Notes: generated from the letters alone by a model not told the origin. Counted from the stretch's first letter, positions 25,613-34,746 are shown. The stretch: DNA of 64,000 nt from CADEFX01 sp046154585 (GCA_046154585.1 JBJXDX010000030.1:1-64000); one strand, 5' to 3'. Numbers and translations are program-made.

Positions 25613-28030
25613 CTAGCCTCTTTGACGACCGCCGTTCGCGTCGAACAGCGGCGCAAGCTGCACACGTGCGCGTTTGTCCTCGCCGAAGATAGCGATGGTG
25701 AACTCCTCCCCGTCCCTGGCGAACTCAGCTTTCACATACCCCATGGCCATGCTCTTGCCGGCCCAATGCGCGTAGCCGCCCGAGGTAACCTGGCCGACCG
25801 CCTCGCTGCCCTTGAGGATGCTCTCATAGCCCACGACCTCGGTATCAGTATCGACGACGAGCGTGACGAGCTTCTTTGCGGGCGTTGCCGCGCGATCCTC
25901 CAGCGCGGCGGCCCGGCCCACGAACTGTGGCTTATCGTAGGCGACAAAGCGATCGAGCCCCGCCTCTTTCGGCGTGTAATCCGGGCGGAACTCGCGGAAG
26001 AAGGCACCGTAGCCCTTCTCCAGGCGAAGCGACATCAGCGCACGATTGCCGAAGTGGCGGAGCCCCAGATCACGGCCCGCCTCAAGCAACTGCTCATAGA
26101 GCGTGACCTGATAGTCGGGCGTTACCCAGATCTCGTAGCCGAGATCGCCGGTATAGCTGGCCCGTGCAACAATGGCGGGGGTCATGCCAACTGCCATCTC
26201 ACGGACGGCGAAGAACTTGAAGCTGGAGCTCGACACATCGTGCTTCACCAGACGCTGCAGCAGCTCCCGCGACTTGGGTCCTGCGATCATGAATCCGGTC
26301 AACGCACCCGGCAGTGGCCGCACCGAGACATCGGCGGGTATGCCGATCCGCTCGAACCAGCGCATGTGATAGACCTCGGCCACGCCCGAGCCGATCATCA
26401 AGAAGCGGTCGGGTGCTAGCCTCGCAAGCGAGAAGTCGCCATTGATCTTGCCCTGCTCGTTGAGCATTGGGGCCAGAGTCATGCGACCGGGCTTGGGGAT
26501 GTGCCCTGCCAACGTACGGCTGAGCCACGCTTCCGCACCGATCCCCGTTATCTCGTACTTGCCAAAGCCCGTGATCTCCATGAGGCCAACGGCATTGCGC
26601 ACCGCGAGGCACTCCTCCCGCACCACCGGAAAGGCATTGGAGCGGCGATAGGTCGGGGTCTCGACCGGCTCCATCCCAGGCGGTGCGTACCAGAGTGCCG
26701 CCTCGAGCCCGAAGTTGGCTCCAAACACCGCGCCTTGGGATTTCAACCGGTCGTAGACGGGCGAGCGGCGCAGCGGTCGTGCGGCGGGCAGCTCCTCATT
26801 CGGGTAGGCGATGCGGAAACGACGCTTGTAGTTCTCCTGCACTTTGACGTTGGTGTAGCGCTGCGTCGCGAACTGACCGAAGCGCGCAACGTCCATGGCG
26901 AACACATCCGCACCCGGATCGCCCTCCGCCATCCAGCGCGATAGCGCGAGGCCAACGCCGCCTCCTTGCGCGAACCCGGCCATGACGCCGCAGGCAGACC
27001 AGAAATTGCGCAAGCCCCTGACAGGACCGATCAGAGGATTGCCATCCGGCGCGAATGTGAAGGGCCCGTTGACCACTTTCTTGATGCCGGCTCGGCCGAT
27101 GGCCGGGAAGTGCTTGAAGCCGATCTCCAGGTGCGGCGCCAGCCGCTCCAGATCGTCCGGTAGAAGCTGCATGTTGAAGTCCCAGGGCGTCGTGTCCGGC
27201 GACCAGACTCTGCAGTCCTGCTCGTAGGTGCCCATGAGAACACCGCGACCTTCCTGGCGCATGTAGATTTCGCCGGAGTAGTCGGTGGTCGGCAGCATTT
27301 CGCGCCCGAAAGAGACGATCTCCGGGATCTCCTCGGTGACGATGTACATGTGCTCCATGGCGAGCACGGGCAGCTCGATGCCGGCCATGCGCCCGATCTC
27401 GCGCGCCCAGAGCCCAGCAGCGTTGACGACGTGCTCGGCATGGATCGTCCCTTTGTCCGTGGTCACGTCCCACGTGCCGTCGGCGCGTTGCTCCAGTCCG
27501 GTCACCGACGTGAAGCGGTGCACCTCCGCGCCAGCCTTGCGCGCTGCCCCCACGTAGGCATGGGTGACTCCATTAGGGTCCACATGGCCGCCGTCCTTGC
27601 GATAAAGCGCGCCGATGAACTCCTTCTCGTCGAGCAGCGGATTGAATGCTTTGGCTTCGCGGGGGCTGATGAACTCCATTTCGAGGCCAAGGTATTTGCC
27701 TCGACTCGCCATCATCCGGATGTTGTCGAGCACTGTGTCGTTGGCAGCGAGCACAAGATTGCCAGTTGGATGGATGCCGCAGGACTGGCCGGAGGCGCGC
27801 TCGATCTCGCGATACAGATCGATCGTGTACTTCTGCAGCTTCGAGACATTGGCGTCGGAGTTGTAGGTGTGGACGCTCGCGGCCGCGTGCCAGGTGGAGC
27901 CGGACGTCAGCTCGTGCTTCTCGAGGAGAACCACGTCCTTCCAGCCGATCTTGGTGAGGTGGTAGAGCACACTAGCGCCGACGACCCCGCCGCCGATCAC
28001 GACCGCGCGCGCATGCGATTTCATTGGCAA
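25613..28030 (-). CDS. Dimethylglycine/sarcosine dehydrogenase-like FAD-GcvT protein
   Basis: 805 residues in the DMGDH arrangement. An N-terminal DAO domain has the dinucleotide loop VIGGGVVGAS (11-20) and STWHAA, whose His48 matches the covalent FAD histidine of this family. An FAO_M linker and C-terminal GcvT domains for tetrahydrofolate follow (NARGYGAFF-like region as EKGYGAFFREF). Such enzymes oxidise N-methyl groups of dimethylglycine or sarcosine, passing the one-carbon unit to folate or releasing formaldehyde. First gene of the operon with the GFA, DddL-type and DddP-type genes. ATG at 28030, second ATG at 28024. Confidence 0.88.
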   Translation of the reverse strand: MPMKSHARAVVIGGGVVGASVLYHLTKIGWKDVVLLEKHELTSGSTWHAAASVHTYNSDANVSKLQKYTIDLYREIERASGQSCGIHPTGNLVLAANDTVLDNIRMMASRGKYLGLEMEFISPREAKAFNPLLDEKEFIGALYRKDGGHVDPNGVTHAYVGAARKAGAEVHRFTSVTGLEQRADGTWDVTTDKGTIHAEHVVNAAGLWAREIGRMAGIELPVLAMEHMYIVTEEIPEIVSFGREMLPTTDYSGEIYMRQEGRGVLMGTYEQDCRVWSPDTTPWDFNMQLLPDDLERLAPHLEIGFKHFPAIGRAGIKKVVNGPFTFAPDGNPLIGPVRGLRNFWSACGVMAGFAQGGGVGLALSRWMAEGDPGADVFAMDVARFGQFATQRYTNVKVQENYKRRFRIAYPNEELPAARPLRRSPVYDRLKSQGAVFGANFGLEAALWYAPPGMEPVETPTYRRSNAFPVVREECLAVRNAVGLMEITGFGKYEITGIGAEAWLSRTLAGHIPKPGRMTLAPMLNEQGKINGDFSLARLAPDRFLMIGSGVAEVYHMRWFERIGIPADVSVRPLPGALTGFMIAGPKSRELLQRLVKHDVSSSSFKFFAVREMAVGMTPAIVARASYTGDLGYEIWVTPDYQVTLYEQLLEAGRDLGLRHFGNRALMSLRLEKGYGAFFREFRPDYTPKEAGLDRFVAYDKPQFVGRAAALEDRAATPAKKLVTLVVDTDTEVVGYESILKGSEAVGQVTSGGYAHWAGKSMAMGYVKAEFARDGEEFTIAIFGEDKRARVQLAPLFDANGGRQRG

Positions 28031-28119
28031 ATACTCATATGGCGCTGAACCCTAGACCGCGTCGGGTATGGCCACTCCCCAAGTGCCGTAGCGGGTAGGC
28101 TGCCCTGAACTCGATACAT

Positions 28120-28141
28120 TTGTCACGGTCAAAGTTGTCAC
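28120..28141. promoter_or_regulatory. Direct repeat TTGTCAC-N8-TTGTCAC, candidate operator
   Basis: Two identical heptamers 15 bp apart (28120-28126 and 28135-28141), ~90-110 bp upstream of the FAD/GcvT start on the minus strand, in the 260-bp gap before the operon. Tandem half-sites on nearly the same face of the helix (1.5 turns) could bind a regulator; the regulator is not in sight. Confidence 0.3.
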
Positions 28142-28290
28142 TATTGCCCGATCCTTCCGAAAAGGGCACCGGAGCAGGCGCGATAGAGGCATAAGCCGAC
28201 CTCAGCAGACAATCATACCGTAACGTCGGAACAGCAAAAAAGCAGACATTGCATCCGAAGGCCGAGGCTGGTCTTGCCAAGCGTTGCAGC

Positions 28291-28794
28291 CTAACGCGGA
28301 GCGACGCTCGAGGTTATCGACGCCACGACCTTATTAGCCATGGCGAATTGCGGGTCGCGATCGCGGATACCATGCCGCTGCGCGATCCACTGGAAGTCCG
28401 TGTAGACCGCCCAGACGGCGCCACGCTCGTCTTGCGTCACGAGCAGGCGAACGGGCCAGTCGAGCCCGGCATTGGCATTTGATGTGATGAACTGCGTGCC
28501 GAGCGGGGGATTGCCGAAGATCAGCAGGGTCGAGGGACGCACATTGACGCCTGCGTCGGCGCCAAGCTTGGCCTGGTCCACGGCGAGGAAGAAGAGAATG
28601 CCCTTGCCGGCGATGTCCTGCTTCAGCCGCTCAACGGTTTCGTCGAACGCGTAGCTGCTCTTGACCCGGACGATGCCATCGCCGACGGGACGGACGTCGG
28701 TGGTGTCGGCAGCATCTGCAGGCAAAGCAGCAGTCGTGACGAGAAGGGCGGAAAAGAGCGCGGTTCTGCACAAGTCTGCGAGGGGGGAAATCAT
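28291..28794 (-). CDS. Secreted DUF302 domain protein
   Basis: 167 residues: signal peptide (MISPLADL... ending ADAADT near residue 30) and a DUF302 domain containing the conserved run FDETVERLKQDIAGKGI, PSTLLIFGNPPLGTQ and LPVRLLV-like WPVRLLVTQDE. DUF302 proteins are small periplasmic proteins of unclear role, often linked with redox or metal stress. Start at ATG 28794 with AGGAG 7 bp upstream. It stands alone, 260 bp upstream of the demethylation operon, on the same strand. Confidence 0.85.
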   Translation of the reverse strand: MISPLADLCRTALFSALLVTTAALPADAADTTDVRPVGDGIVRVKSSYAFDETVERLKQDIAGKGILFFLAVDQAKLGADAGVNVRPSTLLIFGNPPLGTQFITSNANAGLDWPVRLLVTQDERGAVWAVYTDFQWIAQRHGIRDRDPQFAMANKVVASITSSVAPR

Positions 28795-29004
28795 GTGTCT
28801 CTCCTGGGCGAGAATGGGCACGTCACGAGAGAACACACTGCCAGCGCCCGGGGGTGTGCGGAAAATGCCAGGATGATCACGAGTCGATGCAAAGCGGTTA
28901 TGCCGGCAAGGCGCGCATCAAGACGATAGACACTCGTCATTGGCGCCGGGGTCCGGCGTGCTTCATCGTGCGGTCGCAATTGCGTTCTTGAAATGGAGGG
29001 GGCT

Positions 29005-29109
29005 ATGCGGACGACTATCGGTTTCATTGCGGTGCTGGCAGGTGCCGCGGCGATGATGCCTCTGCTGGTCGAGCCGACGCCTCTCACGGCTCTCATCGCT
29101 TCGCTCTAG
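29005..29109 (+). CDS. Possible small hydrophobic peptide (34 residues)
   Basis: ATG at 29005 is preceded by GGAGGGGG (5-bp spacing from GGAGG). It encodes 34 residues, one hydrophobic helix (IGFIAVLAGAAAMM) followed by a proline-containing tail, i.e. a small membrane peptide or a bare signal sequence. The stop codon shares a CTAG palindrome with the convergent LysR gene. Good ribosome site, but so short that it could be chance. Confidence 0.35.
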   Translation: MRTTIGFIAVLAGAAAMMPLLVEPTPLTALIASL

Positions 29110-30035
29110 GACGTGGCTGCAAGCATCGCCTCGGCGGCCGCGGGCTGTATGGCTGAGTTCTCCCAGCGGTATCGTTTTGCTTCGCGAAGGAACGCGCCTA
29201 CCGCGGGAGAATGGGGACGGCCGCGAACGGTCACGAGACTTACTGTGCGATACACTTCAGGATCGATCAGCGGTCGCGTGATCACGCCGGGAACTGTCAC
29301 CGCGTATTCGGGAATGTAGGTGAAGCCCAATCCGGCCACGACCATGCATTGGATCCAGTCGTCGCGCTCGCTCGTGTACGGGCGCTTGAGCTCGACATCT
29401 CCGATCTGCTCGCGCAATCCCTTCAGGTAGTCGTAGTACTCGCAGTTGACGCGCGCCAGATAGTTCTGCTGGTGCAAATCCTTTATGCGTACGGCATTCG
29501 CTCGCTCCAGCGGATGGCCTGGCCCGATGGCAACCACAAAGCGCTCGCGATACAACGGCAGAGCATGGAAACGGTCATCCAGATCGTCGGGACGGCAGAA
29601 AATCGCGACATCGATCTCGCCTTTGTCCAGAAGCTCTTCCAGCGCGCTGGCTGGTGCATCCTTGAGATAGACCTCGACGCCCTCGTGCGCGCTCACGAAC
29701 GCGGAAAACAGGTTGATCAGACGATGCGGGCCGATCGTGCACATCAGCCCGACGGTCAATGCCGTGGCGTCGAGCTTGGAGAACGACTTCGCCTTTTGCC
29801 GTGCCTCGTTCATCTGCTCGAGGACTTGGCGGAAGTAGGGCTGCATAATCCGGCCAAGCTCGGTCAGGTGCGTGTTGCTGCGCTCCCGGCGCACCAGCGG
29901 ACCGCCGAGCTTGCCCTCGAGATGCTGGATGGCCCGGGTCAGCGCCGGTTGCGAAACGTTGCAACGCTCGGCCGCGCGCGTGAAATTCAGCGTATCGCAC
30001 AGCGCGATGAAGTAGCGAATTTCCTGGATTTCCAT
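29106..30035 (-). CDS. LysR-family transcriptional regulator
   Basis: 309 residues. Winged-helix HTH at residues ~1-60 (RYFIALCDTLNFTRAAERC, NVSQPALTRAIQHLEGKLG) and a type-2 periplasmic-binding effector domain. ATG at 30035; a 5' open extension to 30692 runs through the divergent peroxiredoxin and is rejected. The HTH is nearly identical to that of the second LysR gene at 30965-31855, so they look like an old duplication. Likely target: the divergent peroxiredoxin. Confidence 0.93.
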   Translation of the reverse strand: MEIQEIRYFIALCDTLNFTRAAERCNVSQPALTRAIQHLEGKLGGPLVRRERSNTHLTELGRIMQPYFRQVLEQMNEARQKAKSFSKLDATALTVGLMCTIGPHRLINLFSAFVSAHEGVEVYLKDAPASALEELLDKGEIDVAIFCRPDDLDDRFHALPLYRERFVVAIGPGHPLERANAVRIKDLHQQNYLARVNCEYYDYLKGLREQIGDVELKRPYTSERDDWIQCMVVAGLGFTYIPEYAVTVPGVITRPLIDPEVYRTVSLVTVRGRPHSPAVGAFLREAKRYRWENSAIQPAAAEAMLAATS

Positions 30036-30222
30036 GGTGCTAACCCCGGTATCGGCTTCCGCCGTAGGGCTATCACCGGGGATCGGCTGTCCGCTATACC
30101 GTCCCCTCATGGTTTCCATGCGCCTGCGGTATTGGGCTGGCCGGGAGATGGGGCTTAGACCGATCTGCCCGCAGCCCGTTGTGTTTGCGGCTGTCGCTAC
30201 TAATGTCGGCAGATGCCATGAT

Positions 30223-30237
30223 TTGCAAACCTGGCAA
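30223..30237. promoter_or_regulatory. LysR-type box TTGC-N7-GCAA
   Basis: Inverted repeat matching the T-N11-A LysR consensus, 29 bp before the peroxiredoxin ATG and in the divergent gap with the LysR gene. Candidate binding site of that regulator. Confidence 0.4.
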
Positions 30238-30266
30238 TGGGCCTCTTGCTCGTTTGGAGAATCGAA

Positions 30267-30968
30267 ATGCCTCCAAGCACTCTCGCCGCAGCTTTCGAGG
30301 AGGCGCGCGGACTCGATGCGCCCCTGAGCGAGCGGCTGGAGACTTACGCGCGCGCGCTCCGCGCGTACCACCCGAACTTCGCCGATGCGGTCGACCGCCT
30401 TGTGGGGCGCCTTCAGAATGGCGCCATCATCGCCGGCGCGCCCAAGGAAGGCGATGCCATGCCATCCTTCATGCTGCCCGACCACGCGGGCAGTCTGGTG
30501 ACCATTGACGACCTTCTCGCGCAAGGACCGGTTGCCGTGACGTTCGCGCGGGGGCATTGGTGCCCGTATTGCCGGATTGCGGTGAGCGCCCTTGCCGATG
30601 TGGCCGGCGACATCAGGAGCATTGGGGCACAGGTTGCCGTCATCGTGCCTGACCGGCAGCAATACGCGGCGAAGCTCAAGGCAGATGCGCATGCGCCGTT
30701 TCCCATCCTGACCGACCTAGACAACGGCTATGCCATGTCTCTCGGACTGGTGTTCTGGGTCGGCGAAGAACTGCAGCGGCTGATGCAATCGCGTAGCATC
30801 AGCCCCGATGAGTCCCAGGGCAACGATAGCTGGTTCGTGCCGGTGCCGGCGACGTTCATCGTCGGCCGCGACGGTAAGGTCGTGGCGCGGCATGTCGATC
30901 CGGACTATCGCAAGCGCATGGAGATGGATGCCGTCGTGGCAGCGCTGAAGGCTGCGGCCAGTGCCTAG
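30267..30968 (+). CDS. AhpC/TSA-family peroxiredoxin-like protein
   Basis: 233 residues: a helical N-terminal extension of ~60 residues, then a thioredoxin fold with the active-site CPYC in FARGHWCPYCRIA (Cys99, Cys102). It ends in a cis-Pro/strand region VPVPATFIVGRDGKVV. The CxxC replaces the TxxC of true peroxiredoxins, so it may act as a disulfide oxidoreductase or a CxxC peroxiredoxin. ATG at 30267 has GGAGA 6 bp upstream; an earlier GTG/ATG at 30237 has none. Flanked by two LysR genes, divergent from one and convergent with the other. Confidence 0.85.
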   Translation: MPPSTLAAAFEEARGLDAPLSERLETYARALRAYHPNFADAVDRLVGRLQNGAIIAGAPKEGDAMPSFMLPDHAGSLVTIDDLLAQGPVAVTFARGHWCPYCRIAVSALADVAGDIRSIGAQVAVIVPDRQQYAAKLKADAHAPFPILTDLDNGYAMSLGLVFWVGEELQRLMQSRSISPDESQGNDSWFVPVPATFIVGRDGKVVARHVDPDYRKRMEMDAVVAALKAAASA

Positions 30969-31855
30969 TTTGTTTCCTGCGTCCAGTCACGGGCACGCAG
31001 CAGCTTGACGAGAGCGTCGACTGCGGCTGAACGCTGGCGCCCGGCCACGCCGTAAAGAAAGATCTCGCGGCTCAGGTCAAGCCCCGCGATCTCGATCTGG
31101 CGAAGGCTCTCGTTCCGGGCCGAGGTGCTCCGCGGCAGGACGGCAATTCCGAGATTGCCCTCCACGAGCTTAACGAGATCGTGTTGCGACCTGATCTGGT
31201 GGGAGCGCCCCGTCTCGATATTCATCTGATTGAGATGCAGCGACGTGTGCTCGGCGTATTCGCAATCTGGATTGAGCAGGATTGGAATGCCTTTCACATC
31301 ACCGGCCTCGACTGAGTTGCGTGCTCCCAGCGGATGGCTGCGGTGCGCGACCATAGCGAGCGGGTCCAGGAACAGAGCCCAGGTGTCGAGCCTGTCCCAG
31401 TCTCGTTGCAGCGGCCCTGCGATCGCCAGGTCCACGTCCCCCTTCTTCAGGCGTTCGGCGACGCCTTCGGCATTTCCGCGCCAGATGTTGAGCTGCAAAC
31501 CGGGAAACGCGCGTTGTACCTCGGCCAGCGGAGCCACCAGCAAATCCATGTCGACCGTCTGGGACAGCGCCAGCGACAGACCCCCGGCGGCTCCTTTCTT
31601 CAACGAGCTGGCAAGTGACTTGGCCGAGAGCGCACTTTGATAGCACTGCTGCATCAACGGCAGCATGCGCTGCCCCAGATCCGTCAGGTGCGAGAGTTTG
31701 CCCTCGCGCCGGATCAGAGGTCCCGCGAGTTCATCCTCCAATTGCTGGATAGCCCGCGTGAGCGCAGGTTGCGAGACGTTGCACTGCTCGGCGGCGCGCG
31801 TGAAGTTGAGCGTCTGCGCGACCGCGAGGAAGTAGCGGATTTGATGCATCTCCAT
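30965..31855 (-). CDS. LysR-family transcriptional regulator (paralogue)
   Basis: 296 residues from the ATG at 31855 (a second ATG, two codons later, is also possible). HTH at residues ~3-55 with TLNFTRAAEQC and NVSQPALTRAIQQLE, then a substrate-binding domain. It is divergent from the cupin/3-hydroxybutyrate dehydrogenase operon, its most likely target. Its stop overlaps the stop of the convergent peroxiredoxin within a CTAG palindrome. Confidence 0.92.
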   Translation of the reverse strand: MEMHQIRYFLAVAQTLNFTRAAEQCNVSQPALTRAIQQLEDELAGPLIRREGKLSHLTDLGQRMLPLMQQCYQSALSAKSLASSLKKGAAGGLSLALSQTVDMDLLVAPLAEVQRAFPGLQLNIWRGNAEGVAERLKKGDVDLAIAGPLQRDWDRLDTWALFLDPLAMVAHRSHPLGARNSVEAGDVKGIPILLNPDCEYAEHTSLHLNQMNIETGRSHQIRSQHDLVKLVEGNLGIAVLPRSTSARNESLRQIEIAGLDLSREIFLYGVAGRQRSAAVDALVKLLRARDWTQETN

Positions 31856-32107
31856 GCGGAGAAGCCCCGTCATATATGGCATCATGTAAACATCGCATTT
31901 AAGCGCATATTCAAAGGCGTTGAAAGCCGTCCCGAACCAGGGAGGCCGGCTCGACTCTCACAACCTGGCGATCATCTGCGGGTCGGCAAACGATAATTGC
32001 GGCGCATCGAACCGCAAGCCTTTCGGCATTTCACCTCCTGACGGCGATTCACCATTCTCGGGCTGTCGCTGCGGTCGCGCAGCCCAGCAAGCGCCAGGAG
32101 AAAGATC

Positions 32108-32605
32108 ATGACATACGCCATCACACGATCCGTTCTGCAGATGTGCGCCGCGGCAGCCGTTGCCGCCGCCGCCATGTCCCTCAGCGTCACCGGAGCCAGC
32201 GCCGGCGAATGCCCCGCCGGCAAGGTCGTGGCCGACGGCCAGGGCCAGAAGATGAACCCGGCCAAGCCGAAGGATGTGACCGACACGGTGCTGAAGCGGA
32301 TCGATCTCGTGAACGAGCCGGTCATGCTCAAGGACCACGCATTGCGCCTGCGCCGCCTCGTGATCAAGCCCGGCGGCATCGTGCCGTGGCACAGCCACAC
32401 CGACCGTCCCGCGATCATCTACATCATCAGCGGCACCATCACCGAGTATCGCAGCACGTGCGCCACGCCGATCGTGCACAAGGCCGGCGAGTCGACGGCC
32501 GAGGTCAAGGGCACGTCGCACTGGTGGAAGAACACCGGCAAGAAGACGGTCGTTCTGCTCTCCGCCGATCTCTTCCACGACAAGGATGATCCGCACACGA
32601 TGTGA
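32108..32605 (+). CDS. Secreted cupin-domain protein
   Basis: 165 residues: signal peptide (hydrophobic AAAAVAAAAMSLSV, cleavage near GASAGE) and one cupin barrel with metal site WHSHTDRPAIIYIISGT (HxH, no downstream Glu in the usual place) and SHWWKNTG. Periplasmic. ATG has AGGAG 8 bp upstream. First gene of a five-gene plus-strand unit (94 bp to the next). Function unknown; a sensor or isomerase of a small molecule is possible. Confidence 0.8.
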   Translation: MTYAITRSVLQMCAAAAVAAAAMSLSVTGASAGECPAGKVVADGQGQKMNPAKPKDVTDTVLKRIDLVNEPVMLKDHALRLRRLVIKPGGIVPWHSHTDRPAIIYIISGTITEYRSTCATPIVHKAGESTAEVKGTSHWWKNTGKKTVVLLSADLFHDKDDPHTM

Positions 32606-32699
32606 CCTTGGTTCGCATCGATCCCTTGCTGGGGCGTGACGCTTTCCGTCCCCTACTTCCCCGCGTCACGCTCCAGCCCCCATCCACACGGAGACGACC

Positions 32700-33524
32700 A
32701 TGCAACGAATACTCGTCGCGCCAAATGCCAGGTCCTTCAACGAGCTTGCCGGCAAGACGGCGGTCATCACCGGCTCCACGAGCGGGATCGGCCTCGGCAT
32801 CGCCAAAGCCTTTGCCGGGGCAGGCATGAACGTGGTCCTCAATGGCCTTGGCGATGCCGCGCTGGTGGAGGAGACGCGAGCCAGCATCGAGGCCGATTAC
32901 GGCGTGAAAGCGAAATACTCCGGCGCGGACATGTCCAAGCCGACTGATGTCTTCGGCATGATCGAAGACGCGCGTGGTCTGCTTGGCAGCGTCGATGTGC
33001 TGGTCAACAATGCGGGTATCCAGCACGTCGAGGCCATCGAGACGTTTCCGCCAGCAAAGTGGGACGCCATCATCGCCATCAATCTGTCATCGGCATTCCA
33101 TGCCATGCGCGCCGCCGTGCCGGAGATGAAGCGCAAGGGCTGGGGCCGCGTCATCAATATCGCCTCCGCGCATGCGCTGGTCGCCTCGCCGTTCAAGTCG
33201 GCCTATGTGACCGCCAAGCACGGACTGCTCGGGCTGACGAAGACGGTCGCGCTGGAAACGGCCGAGCACGGCATCACGGTCAATGCCATCTGCCCGGGCT
33301 ATGTGCTGACCCCGCTGGTGCAGAAGCAGATCCCCGAAACGGCCAAGGCGCGCGGCATCAGCGAGGAGCAGGTCGTTCGCGACGTGCTGCTGCACGCCCA
33401 GCCCACGCGGAAATTCGTGACGACCGAGCAGATCGGAGCGCTATCGGTGTTTCTGTGCACCGAGGCGGCGGCATCGATTACAGGCACAGCGCTGCCTGTC
33501 GAAGGCGGATGGACCGCGCAGTAG
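32700..33524 (+). CDS. bdhA: 3-hydroxybutyrate dehydrogenase (SDR family)
   Basis: 274 residues. NAD site TGSTSGIGLGIAKA after GKTAVI, catalytic Ser region NIASAHALVASPFKS and YVTAKHG (Tyr-x-x-x-Lys), then the bdhA-like EHGITVNAICPGYVLTPLV. It interconverts 3-hydroxybutyrate and acetoacetate, in polyhydroxybutyrate turnover. The N-terminus has ~15 more residues than usual. A patatin gene follows 16 bp later, the usual alphaproteobacterial arrangement. Confidence 0.85.
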   Translation: MQRILVAPNARSFNELAGKTAVITGSTSGIGLGIAKAFAGAGMNVVLNGLGDAALVEETRASIEADYGVKAKYSGADMSKPTDVFGMIEDARGLLGSVDVLVNNAGIQHVEAIETFPPAKWDAIIAINLSSAFHAMRAAVPEMKRKGWGRVINIASAHALVASPFKSAYVTAKHGLLGLTKTVALETAEHGITVNAICPGYVLTPLVQKQIPETAKARGISEEQVVRDVLLHAQPTRKFVTTEQIGALSVFLCTEAAASITGTALPVEGGWTAQ

Positions 33525-33540
33525 CCGGGAGGATTCGGAT

Positions 33541-34746
33541 ATGCAGCGTTCTCTGACTGGGCCACGGGAACCAGGCGGCGGCTCCGGCAACCAGGAGCAA
33601 ACGATCCTCGTCTTTCAAGGCGGAGGTGCGCTCGGCGCCTATCAGGCGGGTGTCTATGAGGCGCTGCACGATGCAGGCGTGGAGCCGGATTGGATCATCG
33701 GCACATCAATCGGTGCGATCAACGCGTGCCTCATTGCCGGCAACACGCCGGACAAACGATTGCCGAGACTGCGCGAGTTCTGGCAGCGGATGGCCCACAA
33801 GGCATTCTGGCACCAATCGGCGGCCTGGCCGCTCCTGTCACAGATGCTTTCGTACTGGAATACGCTGGGCAATGGCATCCCCGGATTCTTCGAGCCGAAC
33901 TATCGCGCGTTCTGGGGTCCTCATGTCCATCTGGGCCCAGACAACGCCGGGTACTACTCGACTTCGCCTCTCGAACGGACGCTGCAGGAGCTGACCGACT
34001 TCTCCCTTGTCAATCAGTGCAAGCCGCGTCTGACCGTTGGAGCGGCGCACGTGCGCACAAGCCGGATGCACTATTTCGACAGCCGTGACCTGCCGATCGA
34101 CGTCCGGCACATCATGGCGTCCGGGGCCCTGCCTCCGGCATTTCCCGGAGTGCGCATTGACGGCGAACTGTACTGGGACGGCGGCATCCTTTCCAACACG
34201 CCGACGGAGGTGATTTTCGAGGAGCGGCCGCGCCGCAACTCGCTGATCTTTGCCGTGCACATGTGGAATCCGGCGGGGCCGGAGCCGGAGACGATATGGG
34301 AGGTCTTGCACCGGCAGAAGGACATCCAGTATTCCAGCCGGGTGGCCACGCACATCGCCCGCCAGCTCGAGGCGCACCGATTGCGCCACGTCATCCGCGA
34401 GCTGGCGATGCACGTGCCGGAGAACATCCGGCAAACCGAAAGTGTGCGGGCCCTGGCGAGCTGGGGCTGCCCCACCCAAATGCATGTGGTGCGCCTGCTT
34501 GCGCCACGGCTCGGCAACGAAGATCACACGAAGGACGTTGACTTCAGCCCGTCCGGAATCCGCGAACGCTGGACGGCGGGCTATGCCAGCGCGCAGAAGG
34601 CACTCCAGCAGGCGCCTTGGCAAGGCGAGTTCGATCCGCTGGAGGGCGTCATTCTGCACGAGGTGCAGAACGAAACTTCGGTAAGCACGACCACGAGGCC
34701 AGCAACACCAGCGACGTCGCGTGAAAACAGGCAGCTCGCTGGTTGA
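33541..34746 (+). CDS. Patatin-like phospholipase/lipase with DUF3734
   Basis: 401 residues. The oxyanion loop GGGALGAYQAG is at residues 27-37, the nucleophile elbow GTSIG at 54-58 (Ser56) and the catalytic Asp in YWDGGILSN (DGG); a C-terminal DUF3734 extension follows. Cytoplasmic, no signal peptide. Lipid acyl hydrolase; beside bdhA it may act on PHB granules or membrane lipid, which is inference. Confidence 0.88.
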   Translation: MQRSLTGPREPGGGSGNQEQTILVFQGGGALGAYQAGVYEALHDAGVEPDWIIGTSIGAINACLIAGNTPDKRLPRLREFWQRMAHKAFWHQSAAWPLLSQMLSYWNTLGNGIPGFFEPNYRAFWGPHVHLGPDNAGYYSTSPLERTLQELTDFSLVNQCKPRLTVGAAHVRTSRMHYFDSRDLPIDVRHIMASGALPPAFPGVRIDGELYWDGGILSNTPTEVIFEERPRRNSLIFAVHMWNPAGPEPETIWEVLHRQKDIQYSSRVATHIARQLEAHRLRHVIRELAMHVPENIRQTESVRALASWGCPTQMHVVRLLAPRLGNEDHTKDVDFSPSGIRERWTAGYASAQKALQQAPWQGEFDPLEGVILHEVQNETSVSTTTRPATPATSRENRQLAG

